The position numbers were made by a program, and so were the translations under genes. Below, in pieces: positions 33,064 through 41,329 of a stretch of 64,000 nucleotides of DNA. Within the stretch, counting starts at the first letter, position 1. Each line of letters opens with the position of its first letter. Source of the stretch: an uncultured Eubacteriales bacterium (lineage in GTDB: Bacteria; Bacillota; Clostridia; Oscillospirales; Acutalibacteraceae); contig CAKVEP010000001.1 of the NCBI GenBank assembly GCA_934729465.1, positions 62,001 through 126,000 on the forward strand. The letters run 5' to 3'. Under the pieces are notes generated by a model, which saw only the letters and a program-made list of their open reading frames with translations, was not told the origin of the DNA and did no database searches.

Positions 33064-34508
33064 TATCTTCCCCTCATACAAGATGGGATTGGATAGCCAT
33101 GTCTATTTGGGTACCTAGAGCAAAATCTTCCGTTGATTCCGTACTCTCCATATAAGAAGATGTCTAATTCCCAAAATCTCCTTGTTAGCAGACCGGCATT
33201 ACACTTACTTCCTATATGATGAAACATTGCCATATTTTCAATGAGTCTCTCTCTGTTAACATTGTTTAAGCTTTTTCCTCCAACACATTTCTCTGTTAAA
33301 CTTAAAAAATCTGCACAGCAAAAACAATCTATATTATTCATAGTTCTGATTCTGTACCATTTACCATTAAATTTGCAAGCACTTAACACATGAACTTGGT
33401 CACCGTTTCTTAAAGCTCCTAAAATCGGTGCGTCTTCACCCGGTCCACCTCTCATTCTAAGACCGTCTTCTACATTTACTGTTCCTATATACGGAAATTC
33501 AGGTAAGCTTACGTTGCTAACTCCCAAATTGATAAGCGTATTTCTAAACCCACAGTTTGTTCTCATCCAACCACTTCCTAGATTGTATGTAAAACTCACT
33601 AGCGCATCAAATTGCTGCTGGCTAAAATTTATATTACGTCCAACCAAAAAGTTATTAACATTCTGCGAAAAACCGCCTTCATCAATTGTTTTTATTAGCA
33701 TTGCCCACGCTTCTCGCCTTGTTATATCAGTGTAAAAAGGTCTATATGGTCTAACAACGTGACCGTAGCCTAAGGTTAGTATTCCATTAGCTAGGTGGTC
33801 GTTATACAGTTTTGGAGAAAACCCTTCGCAAGACGCTATAAACCTGAGTCCTTCATCGCTTACTCTTCTTTCACCGTATTCACACTGACTTTTGTTATGT
33901 ACATTATTTTTCACTAAAAAAGAGCTTGTTGCACTATTGCAAGTGTACCAGTTCCCACCAACGTAACTGTAGGCTCTAACATTATACTTTCCTTCGCCTA
34001 AAGACCTAAAGTTCCCTCTCCAGACGTGTACATTCCCTTCAACAAATCTTTCAACTGCAGGGATAGAAAATTTTTGTCCATTGTATTCAATGTCAAAGCA
34101 CATTCCCTCTATATAACTTTCAGTCGTGGCATAAACCGACACATCTGTGTTAGGATTACATGTGTTTGGTGTTACGTAAGTAAACCTAACCGTCTCTTTT
34201 GACACTACATTAAGCGTAAAATTATCAACAGAATTGTTTCTTAAATCCCTGGCAGTAATTAAAACTCTTCCTGTTCCAACAGTATTTACAACTCCACCAG
34301 TATCCACGGTTGCTATATTACCGTTATTTGTACTCCAACTTATATTTGAGCTGCATGAGTTAGGTTTTAAAATAACTTTCTGACCAAGACATATGTCCAT
34401 TGAATGTCTCGAAAAATTTATAGCCTTTATATTTTTACCCCCACACATCATAAAAACACAAAAAAATAAAAGCAGTTTATTAATCGATTTAGAAAAAAAT
34501 CTTGACAT
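33060..34508 (-). CDS. Secreted multidomain lysozyme: Big2-like, GH24 interrupted by SH3b
   Basis: 482 aa. A signal peptide (1 to about 29) precedes a Big2-like Ig domain (32-102), a second beta domain (105-200) and a GH24 muramidase beginning near 215. The catalytic triad matches phage lysozymes: E228 (CEGF), D237 (YND), T245 (LTLGYGH). After FDALVSFTYNLG (300-311) an SH3b domain intervenes (about 338-404, TVNVEDGLRMRGGPGEDAPI), and the expected GH24 tail resumes as NMAMFHHIG...GLLTRRFWELDIFLYG (425-454). It should cleave peptidoglycan outside the cell. The SH3 insertion inside the fold is odd. No holin or phage gene is near. Confidence 0.82.
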   Translation of the reverse strand: MSRFFSKSINKLLLFFCVFMMCGGKNIKAINFSRHSMDICLGQKVILKPNSCSSNISWSTNNGNIATVDTGGVVNTVGTGRVLITARDLRNNSVDNFTLNVVSKETVRFTYVTPNTCNPNTDVSVYATTESYIEGMCFDIEYNGQKFSIPAVERFVEGNVHVWRGNFRSLGEGKYNVRAYSYVGGNWYTCNSATSSFLVKNNVHNKSQCEYGERRVSDEGLRFIASCEGFSPKLYNDHLANGILTLGYGHVVRPYRPFYTDITRREAWAMLIKTIDEGGFSQNVNNFLVGRNINFSQQQFDALVSFTYNLGSGWMRTNCGFRNTLINLGVSNVSLPEFPYIGTVNVEDGLRMRGGPGEDAPILGALRNGDQVHVLSACKFNGKWYRIRTMNNIDCFCCADFLSLTEKCVGGKSLNNVNRERLIENMAMFHHIGSKCNAGLLTRRFWELDIFLYGEYGINGRFCSRYPNRHGYPIPSCMRGRY

Positions 34509-34515
34509 AAAATCC

Positions 34516-34568
34516 CCCTATCAATATTAATAGGGCTTATTATAACACACTTCCGCAATATTTTACAA
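34516..34568 (-). promoter_or_regulatory. Lysozyme promoter with palindrome over transcription start and ribosome site
   Basis: On the minus strand TTGTAA (34563-34568) and TATAAT (34539-34544) are 18 apart. Just after, CCCTAT (34530-34535) and ATAGGG (34516-34521) form a 6-bp stem whose 3' arm is part of the AGGGGG ribosome site. It could be an operator or an RNA hairpin hiding the site. Confidence 0.55.
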
Positions 34569-34648
34569 CAATTGTTAATAAGTATACCTTAATAAATTTA
34601 ACAAATTCTTATCCTAAAACTTTAATGTTAAATTTATTTTAAGCAATA

Positions 34649-35923
34649 TTAAATTGCTAATTTTTCAAGCGCTGCATACTTAACACACAAGCAAAATAAA
34701 TCCATAGCCTCGATAAGTTCATCCATCGGAGGGTACGACGGAGCAAGACGTATATTACTATCTTTTTCGTCTTTTCCGTATGGGTATGTTGCTCCTGCAC
34801 TTGTAATTATTACTCCTGCTTCTTTACACAGCTCAACAACCCTCTTAGCACACCCCTGCATAACATCTACGCTTATAAAATATCCACCTTTGGGTTCTTC
34901 CCAACTGATTATACTGTTTTCACCAAATTCTTGGGTTAATTTTTTTATTACATAATCAAACTTAGGCTTCAATATTTCTTTATGCTTTTTCATGTGACTT
35001 TTTATATTTTGTAAATTTTTGAAAAATTTAAAATGTCTTAGCTGATTTAGCTTGTCGTAACTTATGGTCTGGAATGAATATTTACGTTTTATAACTTCTT
35101 TTGTGTTCCCAAAACAAGCCATCGCTGCTATCCCTGCGCCCGGGAACGTTATCTTTGAGGTGGAACAATATATAATCGGCAACTCTTCGTTGTTATTTTT
35201 TTTGCACTCTTCGGCTATATTTAGAAGTTCAACTTCATCGTCGGTTAAGTCATGAACACAGTATGCATTATCCCAAAATATTTTAAAGTCCTTTGCAGCC
35301 GGTTTAAGCCTTGAAAGACGTTTCACAACCTCGTCTGAATACGTTATTCCTTGTGGATTTGAGTACTTCGGCACACACCATATCCCTTTGACTTTATCAT
35401 CCCGACTTACTAATTTTTCTATAGTTTCCATGTCGGGACCGTCATGGTTCATTTTTATTGGTATTAGCTCCATTCCGAAATATTCGGTTATTGCGAAATG
35501 TCTGTCGTACCCGGGAGATGGACATAAAAATTTTATTTTGCCCTGTTTTAGCCACGGTTCGCAGTTATTTACGCCATGAGTCATGAAACATGATATTGTG
35601 TCAAACATCATATTAAGGCTCGAGTTTCCACCTACTATTACGTTCTCTGCATTAACTCCCATGATTTCTCCAAACAGACTTCTTAACTCAGGAATACCCT
35701 CAAGAATTCCGTAATTTCTGTAATCTGTGCCGTTAATCACGCAATCTGTGTTACTGTTTATCGAGCTTAACATATCCATAGATAAATCCAATTGCTGGGC
35801 GCTTGGTTTCCCTCTGGACATATCTAATTTTAATTTTTTCTTCTTGAAATTCTCATATTTTTTTAAAATTTCTTTTTTCTCATCCAAGAGCTCTTGCTTG
35901 TTCATTAAGTTATAATTTTTCAA
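34649..35923 (-). CDS. Aspartate aminotransferase, type Ic
   Basis: A 424-aa PLP enzyme of fold type I. The opening LDMSRGKPSAQQLDLS is the mark of the unusual Ic subgroup (Asp_aminotransf family, once called MocR-like). PLP residues visible are N189 (YSNPQG), D218-Y221 (DNAY) and the Schiff-base Lys K257 in STSKITFPGAG. It should exchange amino groups between aspartate and 2-oxoglutarate. The start is TTG 35923 after GAGGG; the next ATG is six codons inside and has no site. Monocistronic. Confidence 0.9.
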   Translation of the reverse strand: MKNYNLMNKQELLDEKKEILKKYENFKKKKLKLDMSRGKPSAQQLDLSMDMLSSINSNTDCVINGTDYRNYGILEGIPELRSLFGEIMGVNAENVIVGGNSSLNMMFDTISCFMTHGVNNCEPWLKQGKIKFLCPSPGYDRHFAITEYFGMELIPIKMNHDGPDMETIEKLVSRDDKVKGIWCVPKYSNPQGITYSDEVVKRLSRLKPAAKDFKIFWDNAYCVHDLTDDEVELLNIAEECKKNNNEELPIIYCSTSKITFPGAGIAAMACFGNTKEVIKRKYSFQTISYDKLNQLRHFKFFKNLQNIKSHMKKHKEILKPKFDYVIKKLTQEFGENSIISWEEPKGGYFISVDVMQGCAKRVVELCKEAGVIITSAGATYPYGKDEKDSNIRLAPSYPPMDELIEAMDLFCLCVKYAALEKLAI

Positions 35924-36024
35924 TGCATGTACCCTCTTTCTTCTATATACAAATGTATATTCAAATAATATACTTATATAGTCTTAAATACAACAAAAAT
36001 ATGTTGTTTAAAATAATTATTTTA

Positions 36025-36052
36025 ACATTAGCCGTTTATAACTCATAATATA
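36025..36052 (+). promoter_or_regulatory. Candidate sigma-K-type promoter of dpaAB
   Basis: CATAATATA (36044-36052) fits the mother-cell -10 pattern CATAnnnTA, with ACA 17 bases upstream as the -35. In other spore formers dpaAB belongs to the sigma-K regulon. Confidence 0.5.
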
Positions 36053-36083
36053 ATATGTGAAGATTTATTGGAGGTCTGATAAA

Positions 36084-36944
36084 ATGAAAAATGATATAAG
36101 CTTCGGAATAATAGGCGGAGATATACGGCAGGTTTATCTTGCTGAGGCGATAAACGATGACGACTTTGATGTTAGACTCTATGGCTTTGACAAACTTAAC
36201 AATACAAAATACTTAACTTCAAGTCTACCCGATTTAATAAACAGTAGCGACTATGTTATCCTGCCAATGCCTTTTACAAAAGACTCCGTAAATTTAAACG
36301 CACCCTTCTCAAATGATAGTATACATATAAGCGATTTAACAAGCCTTTTGAAAAACAAATATGTTTTTAGCGGAAAGATTCCACAAAAATTTAATTTTAA
36401 AAACAGCAAATTATATGACTACTCAAGCCGTGACGATTTCGCTATCTTAAACGCTATCCCCACAGCTGAAGCTGCTTTACAAATCGCTATGTCTAAACGA
36501 GTCAAAACTATTTATAAAAGTAAATGTCTTGTCTCAGGGTTCGGTAGAATAGGAAAGGTCCTTTCAAGACTACTGTTTTCAATGGGCGCAAATTTAACCG
36601 TTAGCGCCAGAAATCCTTCGGACATCGCTTGGATTAAGTCTTTAACCTACAACGCCGTTCACACCTCTAAAATAAAAAACAGCGGTAAATACGACATCAT
36701 ATTTAACACTGTTCCTCATAAGATTTTCGACAAAGAAACTTTATTAAATTGTACTTCCCCTGAAACCTTAATTATTGATTTAGCCTCCGCTCCGGGCGGA
36801 ATTGACTTTGATTTTGCTAAAAGTATTAACGTTCAAGCTATCCACGCTCTTGCTCTTCCGGGCAAATTTACGCCCCATACTGCTGCTCAATTCATCAAAC
36901 AAACTATTTACAACATAATAAGGGAGGAAAATATTTATGAATAA
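36084..36944 (+). CDS. dpaA: Dipicolinate synthase subunit A
   Basis: A 286-aa oxidoreductase subunit that, with DpaB, makes dipicolinic acid from a lysine-pathway intermediate in the mother cell; the product is the main spore-core solute. Visible: an N-terminal FGIIGGDIRQVYLAE, and a central NAD(P)-binding loop VSGFGRIGKVLSRLL near 160. GGAGG precedes ATG 36084. It overlaps dpaB by eight bases, so the pair is translationally coupled. Confidence 0.95.
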   Translation: MKNDISFGIIGGDIRQVYLAEAINDDDFDVRLYGFDKLNNTKYLTSSLPDLINSSDYVILPMPFTKDSVNLNAPFSNDSIHISDLTSLLKNKYVFSGKIPQKFNFKNSKLYDYSSRDDFAILNAIPTAEAALQIAMSKRVKTIYKSKCLVSGFGRIGKVLSRLLFSMGANLTVSARNPSDIAWIKSLTYNAVHTSKIKNSGKYDIIFNTVPHKIFDKETLLNCTSPETLIIDLASAPGGIDFDFAKSINVQAIHALALPGKFTPHTAAQFIKQTIYNIIREENIYE

Positions 36945-37509
36945 AATTACTGTTGGTTTCGCAATGTGTGGTTCTTTTTGTACATTCTCAAAGGCTATTA
37001 ATCAAATGCGTAACCTGATAGACAGCGGCTTTGACGTTGTTCCGATTATGTCTGAAAACGCCGCAAATACTGACACTCGCTTTGGTAAGGCTTCTGACTT
37101 TAAAAACGAAATAGAACAAATTTGCGGTAAAAAAATAATATGTTCCATCGTTGAAGCTGAACCCATTGGTCCTAAAAAAATGACAGATATTATGCTTCTT
37201 GCCCCATGCACGGGAAACACTCTTGGTAAACTGTGCAACGCCGTTACCGATACACCTGTAACTATGGCGGCAAAATCTCAGCTTAGGATTCAAAGACCCG
37301 TTGTTATAGCTCTGTCGACCAACGACGCCTTAGGCGCATCTGCTGAAAATTTCGGCAAAGCAATGAACACTAAACATGTGTTTTTCGTCCCGATAAAGCA
37401 AGACGACCCTATTAAAAAACCAAACTCACTCGTTGCCGATTTCGACCTTATAATTCCAACAATTGAAGCTGCTCTTGAAAACAAACAATTACAACCTGTG
37501 TTTGTTTAA
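36937..37509 (+). CDS. dpaB: Dipicolinate synthase subunit B
   Basis: A 190-aa flavoprotein-like subunit of dipicolinate synthase. The flavin-binding loop GFAMCGSFCTF and the later LAPCTGNTLGKLCNAVTDTPV show the flavoprotein/DpaB family. GGGAGG lies within the end of dpaA. Its stop codon shares bases with the stop of the convergent mtaB gene. Confidence 0.95.
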   Translation: MNKITVGFAMCGSFCTFSKAINQMRNLIDSGFDVVPIMSENAANTDTRFGKASDFKNEIEQICGKKIICSIVEAEPIGPKKMTDIMLLAPCTGNTLGKLCNAVTDTPVTMAAKSQLRIQRPVVIALSTNDALGASAENFGKAMNTKHVFFVPIKQDDPIKKPNSLVADFDLIIPTIEAALENKQLQPVFV

Positions 37510-38795
37510 ACTATCTCTCCTATACAAACGTCGTTTGACATATCTTTTAGCAGAGTATTCAAAGCCTTGCCTTTTACGTCAACACTGCTCTCGCTTCTAA
37601 CGAATATATAATTTTCTGTGTAGCCTTCATAAACATTGTTCTCGAGTCTTTTTTCATACAGAACCTTTTCAACATTCCCCAAATTACTTTTCATAACATC
37701 AGACGCTGTTTCTTTACAAACCTTCAACATTCTTCTTGCTCTACTGCTTTTTTCTTCGCTGCTAACTTGATTTTCAAACTTTGCAGCTAACGTCCCTGGT
37801 CTGACAGAATACGGAAACACATGAACTTTCAGAAACCCAACTTCCTTAACAAACTCCATGGATTTATTAAAGTCCTCTTCCGTTTCACCGGGGAACCCTA
37901 CCATTACGTCTGTTGTAAATGTCGCATTATTAAAATTATTTTTTATATTGTCCACAATTTTTTTATACTCACTGCAAGTATATTGTCTTCTCATATTCTT
38001 CAGAGTTTTATCGCAACCGCTTTGCAGCGACAAATGAAATTGTGGGCATAACTTTGTCTGTTTAGAAAGCCTTTTTATAGTGTCTAAATTCAATAGTTCC
38101 GGTTCAAGCGAGCCTAATCTAATTCTTTCAACCCCGTCTATGTCGCCAACAAGCTCCACAGCATCACACAAATTTGCTCCTATGTCCGTTCCGTAGCAAG
38201 ACAAATTTATTCCAACAAGCACGACTTCCTTATAGCCATTCATCGCAAGCCTACTAACTTCTTCTTTAATATCGCTCAAGCTTTTAGATTTCACTCTTCC
38301 CCTAGAATAAGGGATTATACAATAACTACAAAATCTATTACAGCCGTCTTCGATTTTAACAAACGCTCGGCTATGACTTCCAAATTTACTAATACTCAAT
38401 TTATTTAATAAATTTTCATTTTTATATTCCGGAACATCAATTATTTTATTCTTTTTCAAAATAAAATTTTCAATTATCTCAACAATTTCCGGTTTATTTG
38501 AGTTTCCGATTATAATATCAATGTCGTCAAACTTTTTTAGTTCACTCGGGAAAGCTTGAGGAATACAACCTGTTAAAACTGTTATACACCCAGAGTTTTC
38601 ACGTTTTACTCTTCTTATCATCTGACAAATTTTTCGTTCGCTCTCAGCTGTTACAGTACAAGAATTAAAAATTACAATATCAGATAATTTATAATCATCA
38701 GATATTGTAAAACCTCTAAACTTTAACTTTTCCATGATAGCTTCAGATTCATACTGATTTACCTTGCAGCCAAATGTTAACACACTAACTTTCAT
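37506..38795 (-). CDS. mtaB: tRNA t6A37 methylthiotransferase MtaB
   Basis: A 429-aa radical-SAM enzyme that turns t6A37 into ms2t6A in tRNAs reading A-starting codons. The N-terminal MTTase domain has three Cys for one iron-sulfur cluster (GCKVNQYES, NSCTVT, GCIP); the radical-SAM Cys are in GCNRFCSYCIIPYSRGR; a TRAM domain ends the protein. AAGGTG precedes ATG 38795. tRNA-Val lies 21 bases upstream on the same strand, so the two are probably in one transcript. Confidence 0.94.
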   Translation of the reverse strand: MKVSVLTFGCKVNQYESEAIMEKLKFRGFTISDDYKLSDIVIFNSCTVTAESERKICQMIRRVKRENSGCITVLTGCIPQAFPSELKKFDDIDIIIGNSNKPEIVEIIENFILKKNKIIDVPEYKNENLLNKLSISKFGSHSRAFVKIEDGCNRFCSYCIIPYSRGRVKSKSLSDIKEEVSRLAMNGYKEVVLVGINLSCYGTDIGANLCDAVELVGDIDGVERIRLGSLEPELLNLDTIKRLSKQTKLCPQFHLSLQSGCDKTLKNMRRQYTCSEYKKIVDNIKNNFNNATFTTDVMVGFPGETEEDFNKSMEFVKEVGFLKVHVFPYSVRPGTLAAKFENQVSSEEKSSRARRMLKVCKETASDVMKSNLGNVEKVLYEKRLENNVYEGYTENYIFVRSESSVDVKGKALNTLLKDMSNDVCIGEIV

Positions 38796-38816
38796 ATTAC
38801 ACACCTTAAAATAAAA

Positions 38817-38892
38817 TGGTGGACGTTAACGGACTCGAACCGCTGACCCTTCGCACGTCAAGCGAATGCTCTACCAGCTGAGCTAAACGTCC
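38817..38892 (-). tRNA. tRNA-Val (anticodon GAC)
   Basis: The acceptor GGACGTT pairs with AACGTCC. The anticodon loop TTGACGT gives GAC. CCA is encoded. It is followed directly by mtaB with no terminator. Confidence 0.96.
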
Positions 38893-38908
38893 ACAATGAC
38901 ACACTATT

Positions 38909-38937
38909 ATTATAATAATGTGTCGCTGTAAAGTCAA
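38909..38937 (-). promoter_or_regulatory. Sigma-A promoter of tRNA-Val (and mtaB)
   Basis: On the minus strand TTGACT (38932-38937) and TATAAT (38909-38914) are 17 apart. Confidence 0.85.
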
Positions 38938-38959
38938 CAATAAATTTAAAATTATTTTT

Positions 38960-40426
38960 CTATGAAAATACGTCTAATAAAGCGTTTTTAAAAGTATATT
39001 CCTTTTTAGCTCTCTCAAGTTTTTTAATTCGATCATTAATAGACTTATTTTCTTCAGGAATATGATCTAAACTCCACCTTAAACCTACAATTTGTTCATT
39101 AATGTTATGGCGCTCAACACAATAACCAACATATTTTACTAATAATTGAAGTGTGGGTAAAGTTACACCCGAAAAACACGCCAATTCTGACGTCCTAACC
39201 AAAAAGTCTGTGTTAATAACATCATTTGCAAATTGGAAATTTCTGCGTTTAAAAGGAGTGTTCACAGAATGATAAACAGAACCACACACTTCAAAAAAGT
39301 CTTCCCATTTTAATGTTGAGTATCCATCATTATCTTGGCATACATCTTCAACAATTTTACCTCTACTGTCATACTTAGCGGTATAACATCCCCAAGGGTT
39401 CCTTATAACAACCCACTTTTGACCATTTTCGTCCCTGTAAACCTTTTCAACACTATATGCATGAGTTCTCACTATACCTTTAGAAACAGTTTTACCAAAT
39501 ATAGAATTAATCATGCCCAATGGGTTAAAATCGCAACATATGTATCCTCCGTTTGATAGAATATCCTTAAACTCATCATATAAATTTTCTTTATTGCTCA
39601 ATCTAATTGATGTGGTAGTTTTTACTTTTGTATCCTTCCCTGTAATCATTCTTATTACAAGGTCCATAAAGCCGCCTTCAGCTTTTTTATAACTTTTCAC
39701 GTTGTTAAATTGGCTAAAACTATAAAAACCTGAAGCAACAAACGCTTTTAAATACATATTAACCCACAAACAATCGTTCTGAGTAAACCTATAGTTACTT
39801 GATAATTTAGGAATTGTTTTTTGTACTTTAACATATAAAGGTTCACCTGTGTTAGGATTAAAAAATTTAACAGTAACACTTCCATCACCGTTATCAACCA
39901 AGTTTGATTTAATCAGTTCAGGATTTTTTTCAGCCACAGTTGAAAGCACTGCAAAAAAATAGCACAAGCCCAACTTTCCTTGTTTAACATCCTCAGGCTT
40001 AGGAGAGCCATCGGGGAAAAGCTCCCTTACTAATTTATTGTCTGAAACTTTCTCAGGATCTAAAAATTTAACTTCTTCTATATCAATATCTTTTGAAAAT
40101 TTGCTTCTATTAAGAAGGCTACCATCTAACCTTATTTTCTCATCCGGGACAAATATTTCACCTTCAATATTATTGATTTTGTGTCCATAAAGTCTACTTG
40201 CAAAAAATAAATTACTCAAAAATGAGATTCCTGCAAATTTTCCAAAATCTTTCGCAATTTGTTTCCCTACGAATTGTTCGCTATCATAGGTATCATCATC
40301 TTTGGTTTGTTTATACACAGATTGTTCAATATCACAACTATCTTTTTCTTCAGGTAAAGCGAGGCAACAATTTGTCGCTAAGCAAACAACAAATAAAAAA
40401 CTTGCCATCAATTTTTTTAACCTCAT
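38960..40426 (-). CDS. Secreted calpain-like (C2) cysteine protease
   Basis: A 488-aa protein with a signal peptide (1 to about 24), a spacer to about 145, then a papain-fold calpain core. The triad is visible: C155 in QGKLGLCYFFAVLSTVA, H322 in THAYSVE and N343 in IRNPWG, each matching the calpain consensus (QGxLGDCWF, GHAYSV, RNPWG). The trailing 130 residues have no recognised calcium domain. Calpains are best known from eukaryotes; secreted bacterial ones are scattered and mostly uncharacterised. ATG 40426 follows AAAGGATG; the ATG nine bases upstream lies inside that site. It sits alone between tRNA-Val and tRNA-Leu. Confidence 0.85.
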   Translation of the reverse strand: MRLKKLMASFLFVVCLATNCCLALPEEKDSCDIEQSVYKQTKDDDTYDSEQFVGKQIAKDFGKFAGISFLSNLFFASRLYGHKINNIEGEIFVPDEKIRLDGSLLNRSKFSKDIDIEEVKFLDPEKVSDNKLVRELFPDGSPKPEDVKQGKLGLCYFFAVLSTVAEKNPELIKSNLVDNGDGSVTVKFFNPNTGEPLYVKVQKTIPKLSSNYRFTQNDCLWVNMYLKAFVASGFYSFSQFNNVKSYKKAEGGFMDLVIRMITGKDTKVKTTTSIRLSNKENLYDEFKDILSNGGYICCDFNPLGMINSIFGKTVSKGIVRTHAYSVEKVYRDENGQKWVVIRNPWGCYTAKYDSRGKIVEDVCQDNDGYSTLKWEDFFEVCGSVYHSVNTPFKRRNFQFANDVINTDFLVRTSELACFSGVTLPTLQLLVKYVGYCVERHNINEQIVGLRWSLDHIPEENKSINDRIKKLERAKKEYTFKNALLDVFS

Positions 40427-40599
40427 ATCTTTCATCCTTTAAAATTAAATTACAATTATATTATAAATTTATCGAAATCAAATGTCAATAGTTAACCTAT
40501 AAAACATATTTTTGTTGCATATATTTCACAAATTAATATCAAAAGCTTACCAAAACATGACACTTTAATACTAATATTAAAAAGTCAACAAAAAAATTA

Positions 40600-40628
40600 T
40601 TGACTTTACTAAAACAAAGCATTATAAT
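40600..40628 (+). promoter_or_regulatory. Sigma-A promoter of tRNA-Leu
   Basis: TTGACT (40600-40605) and TATAAT (40623-40628) are 17 apart. Confidence 0.88.
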
Positions 40629-40643
40629 TAAGTATATAGATTT

Positions 40644-40727
40644 GCGGGTGTGGCGGAATTGGCAGACGCGCTAGATTTAGGTTCTAGTGGCAAAACCGTG
40701 CAGGTTCAAGTCCTGTCACCCGCACCA
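40644..40727 (+). tRNA. tRNA-Leu (anticodon UAG)
   Basis: The acceptor GCGGGTG pairs with CACCCGC. The anticodon loop TTTAGGT gives UAG. A class II variable arm and encoded CCA are present. Confidence 0.97.
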
Positions 40728-40771
40728 AATTAATGTGGAGCTTAGGTTTAAGTTCGGCATTATTTTTTTAT

Positions 40772-40816
40772 GTATAAAAACCGCCAGACATAAATATATG
40801 AATTTAAGTCTGGTGG
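40772..40816 (-). terminator. Intrinsic terminator of the XRE regulator gene
   Basis: On the minus strand CCACCAGAC pairs with GTCTGGCGG, followed by TTTTTATAC. Confidence 0.85.
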
Positions 40817-40822
40817 ATATTA

Positions 40823-41164
40823 TTAAAATTTTTTGAAATAAATAATCTCTTTTATAATCTTTAATATACAAACTTGCTCATAATGTTTGAGAGAACTTAC
40901 TATATTATAAATTTCGTTAGATACTTCATTAGATTTATAGCCTTCTGTTACGATTATATTTTTCAAAAGGACTTCAGGAGGAACATTCAAAGCTTTACAC
41001 ACTTTTTCAATACTTTCTAAGGTAGCGTTTTTCTCGCCTCTTTCTAATTGACCTATGTATGTGCTGTGTAACTCCGCTTTCTCAGCTAAAGTTTCTTGGC
41101 TAAGACCAAGTTTATTTCTGTAAGCTCTAATTCTCTCACCAACAATTTTTACTATATCCGACAT
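40823..41164 (-). CDS. XRE-family transcriptional regulator
   Basis: A 113-aa protein. A helix-turn-helix of the Xre/SinR type fills residues 1-65 (GERIRAYRNKLGLSQETLAE, then HSTYIGQLERGEKNATLESI). The C-terminal 45 residues (VSNEIYNIVSSLKHYEQVCI...) look like a short helical dimerisation segment. AGAGGTGAT precedes ATG 41164. It is divergent from an unknown gene; three copies of a nine-base repeat lie between them, suggesting autoregulation and control of the neighbour. Confidence 0.9.
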   Translation of the reverse strand: MSDIVKIVGERIRAYRNKLGLSQETLAEKAELHSTYIGQLERGEKNATLESIEKVCKALNVPPEVLLKNIIVTEGYKSNEVSNEIYNIVSSLKHYEQVCILKIIKEIIYFKKF

Positions 41165-41200
41165 TTTTATCACCTCTGATAACAACACTAAAAATATTGT

Positions 41201-41263
41201 TATTAAATTAACACAGACTATTGATATTAAATTAAGATTGTGATATACTATAATTATTAAATT
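41201..41263. promoter_or_regulatory. Triplicated TATTAAATT operator-like repeats over a promoter
   Basis: TATTAAATT occurs at 41201, 41225 and 41255. A rightward promoter, TTGATA (41221-41226) with TATACT (41244-41249) 17 apart, is overlapped at its -35 by the second copy and followed by the third. This fits binding by the XRE protein encoded alongside; AT-richness makes chance repeats possible. Confidence 0.5.
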
Positions 41264-41329
41264 TTCATTTTAAGATACTATAAATATTATGGGCGTTGAA
41301 AATAACAACTAAAGGGGAAAAGTATATTA

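Noticed and set aside
33060..34508. Lysozyme as part of a prophage.
   Set aside because: It carries a signal peptide and Ig-like domains, and no holin, tail, capsid or integrase gene is near.
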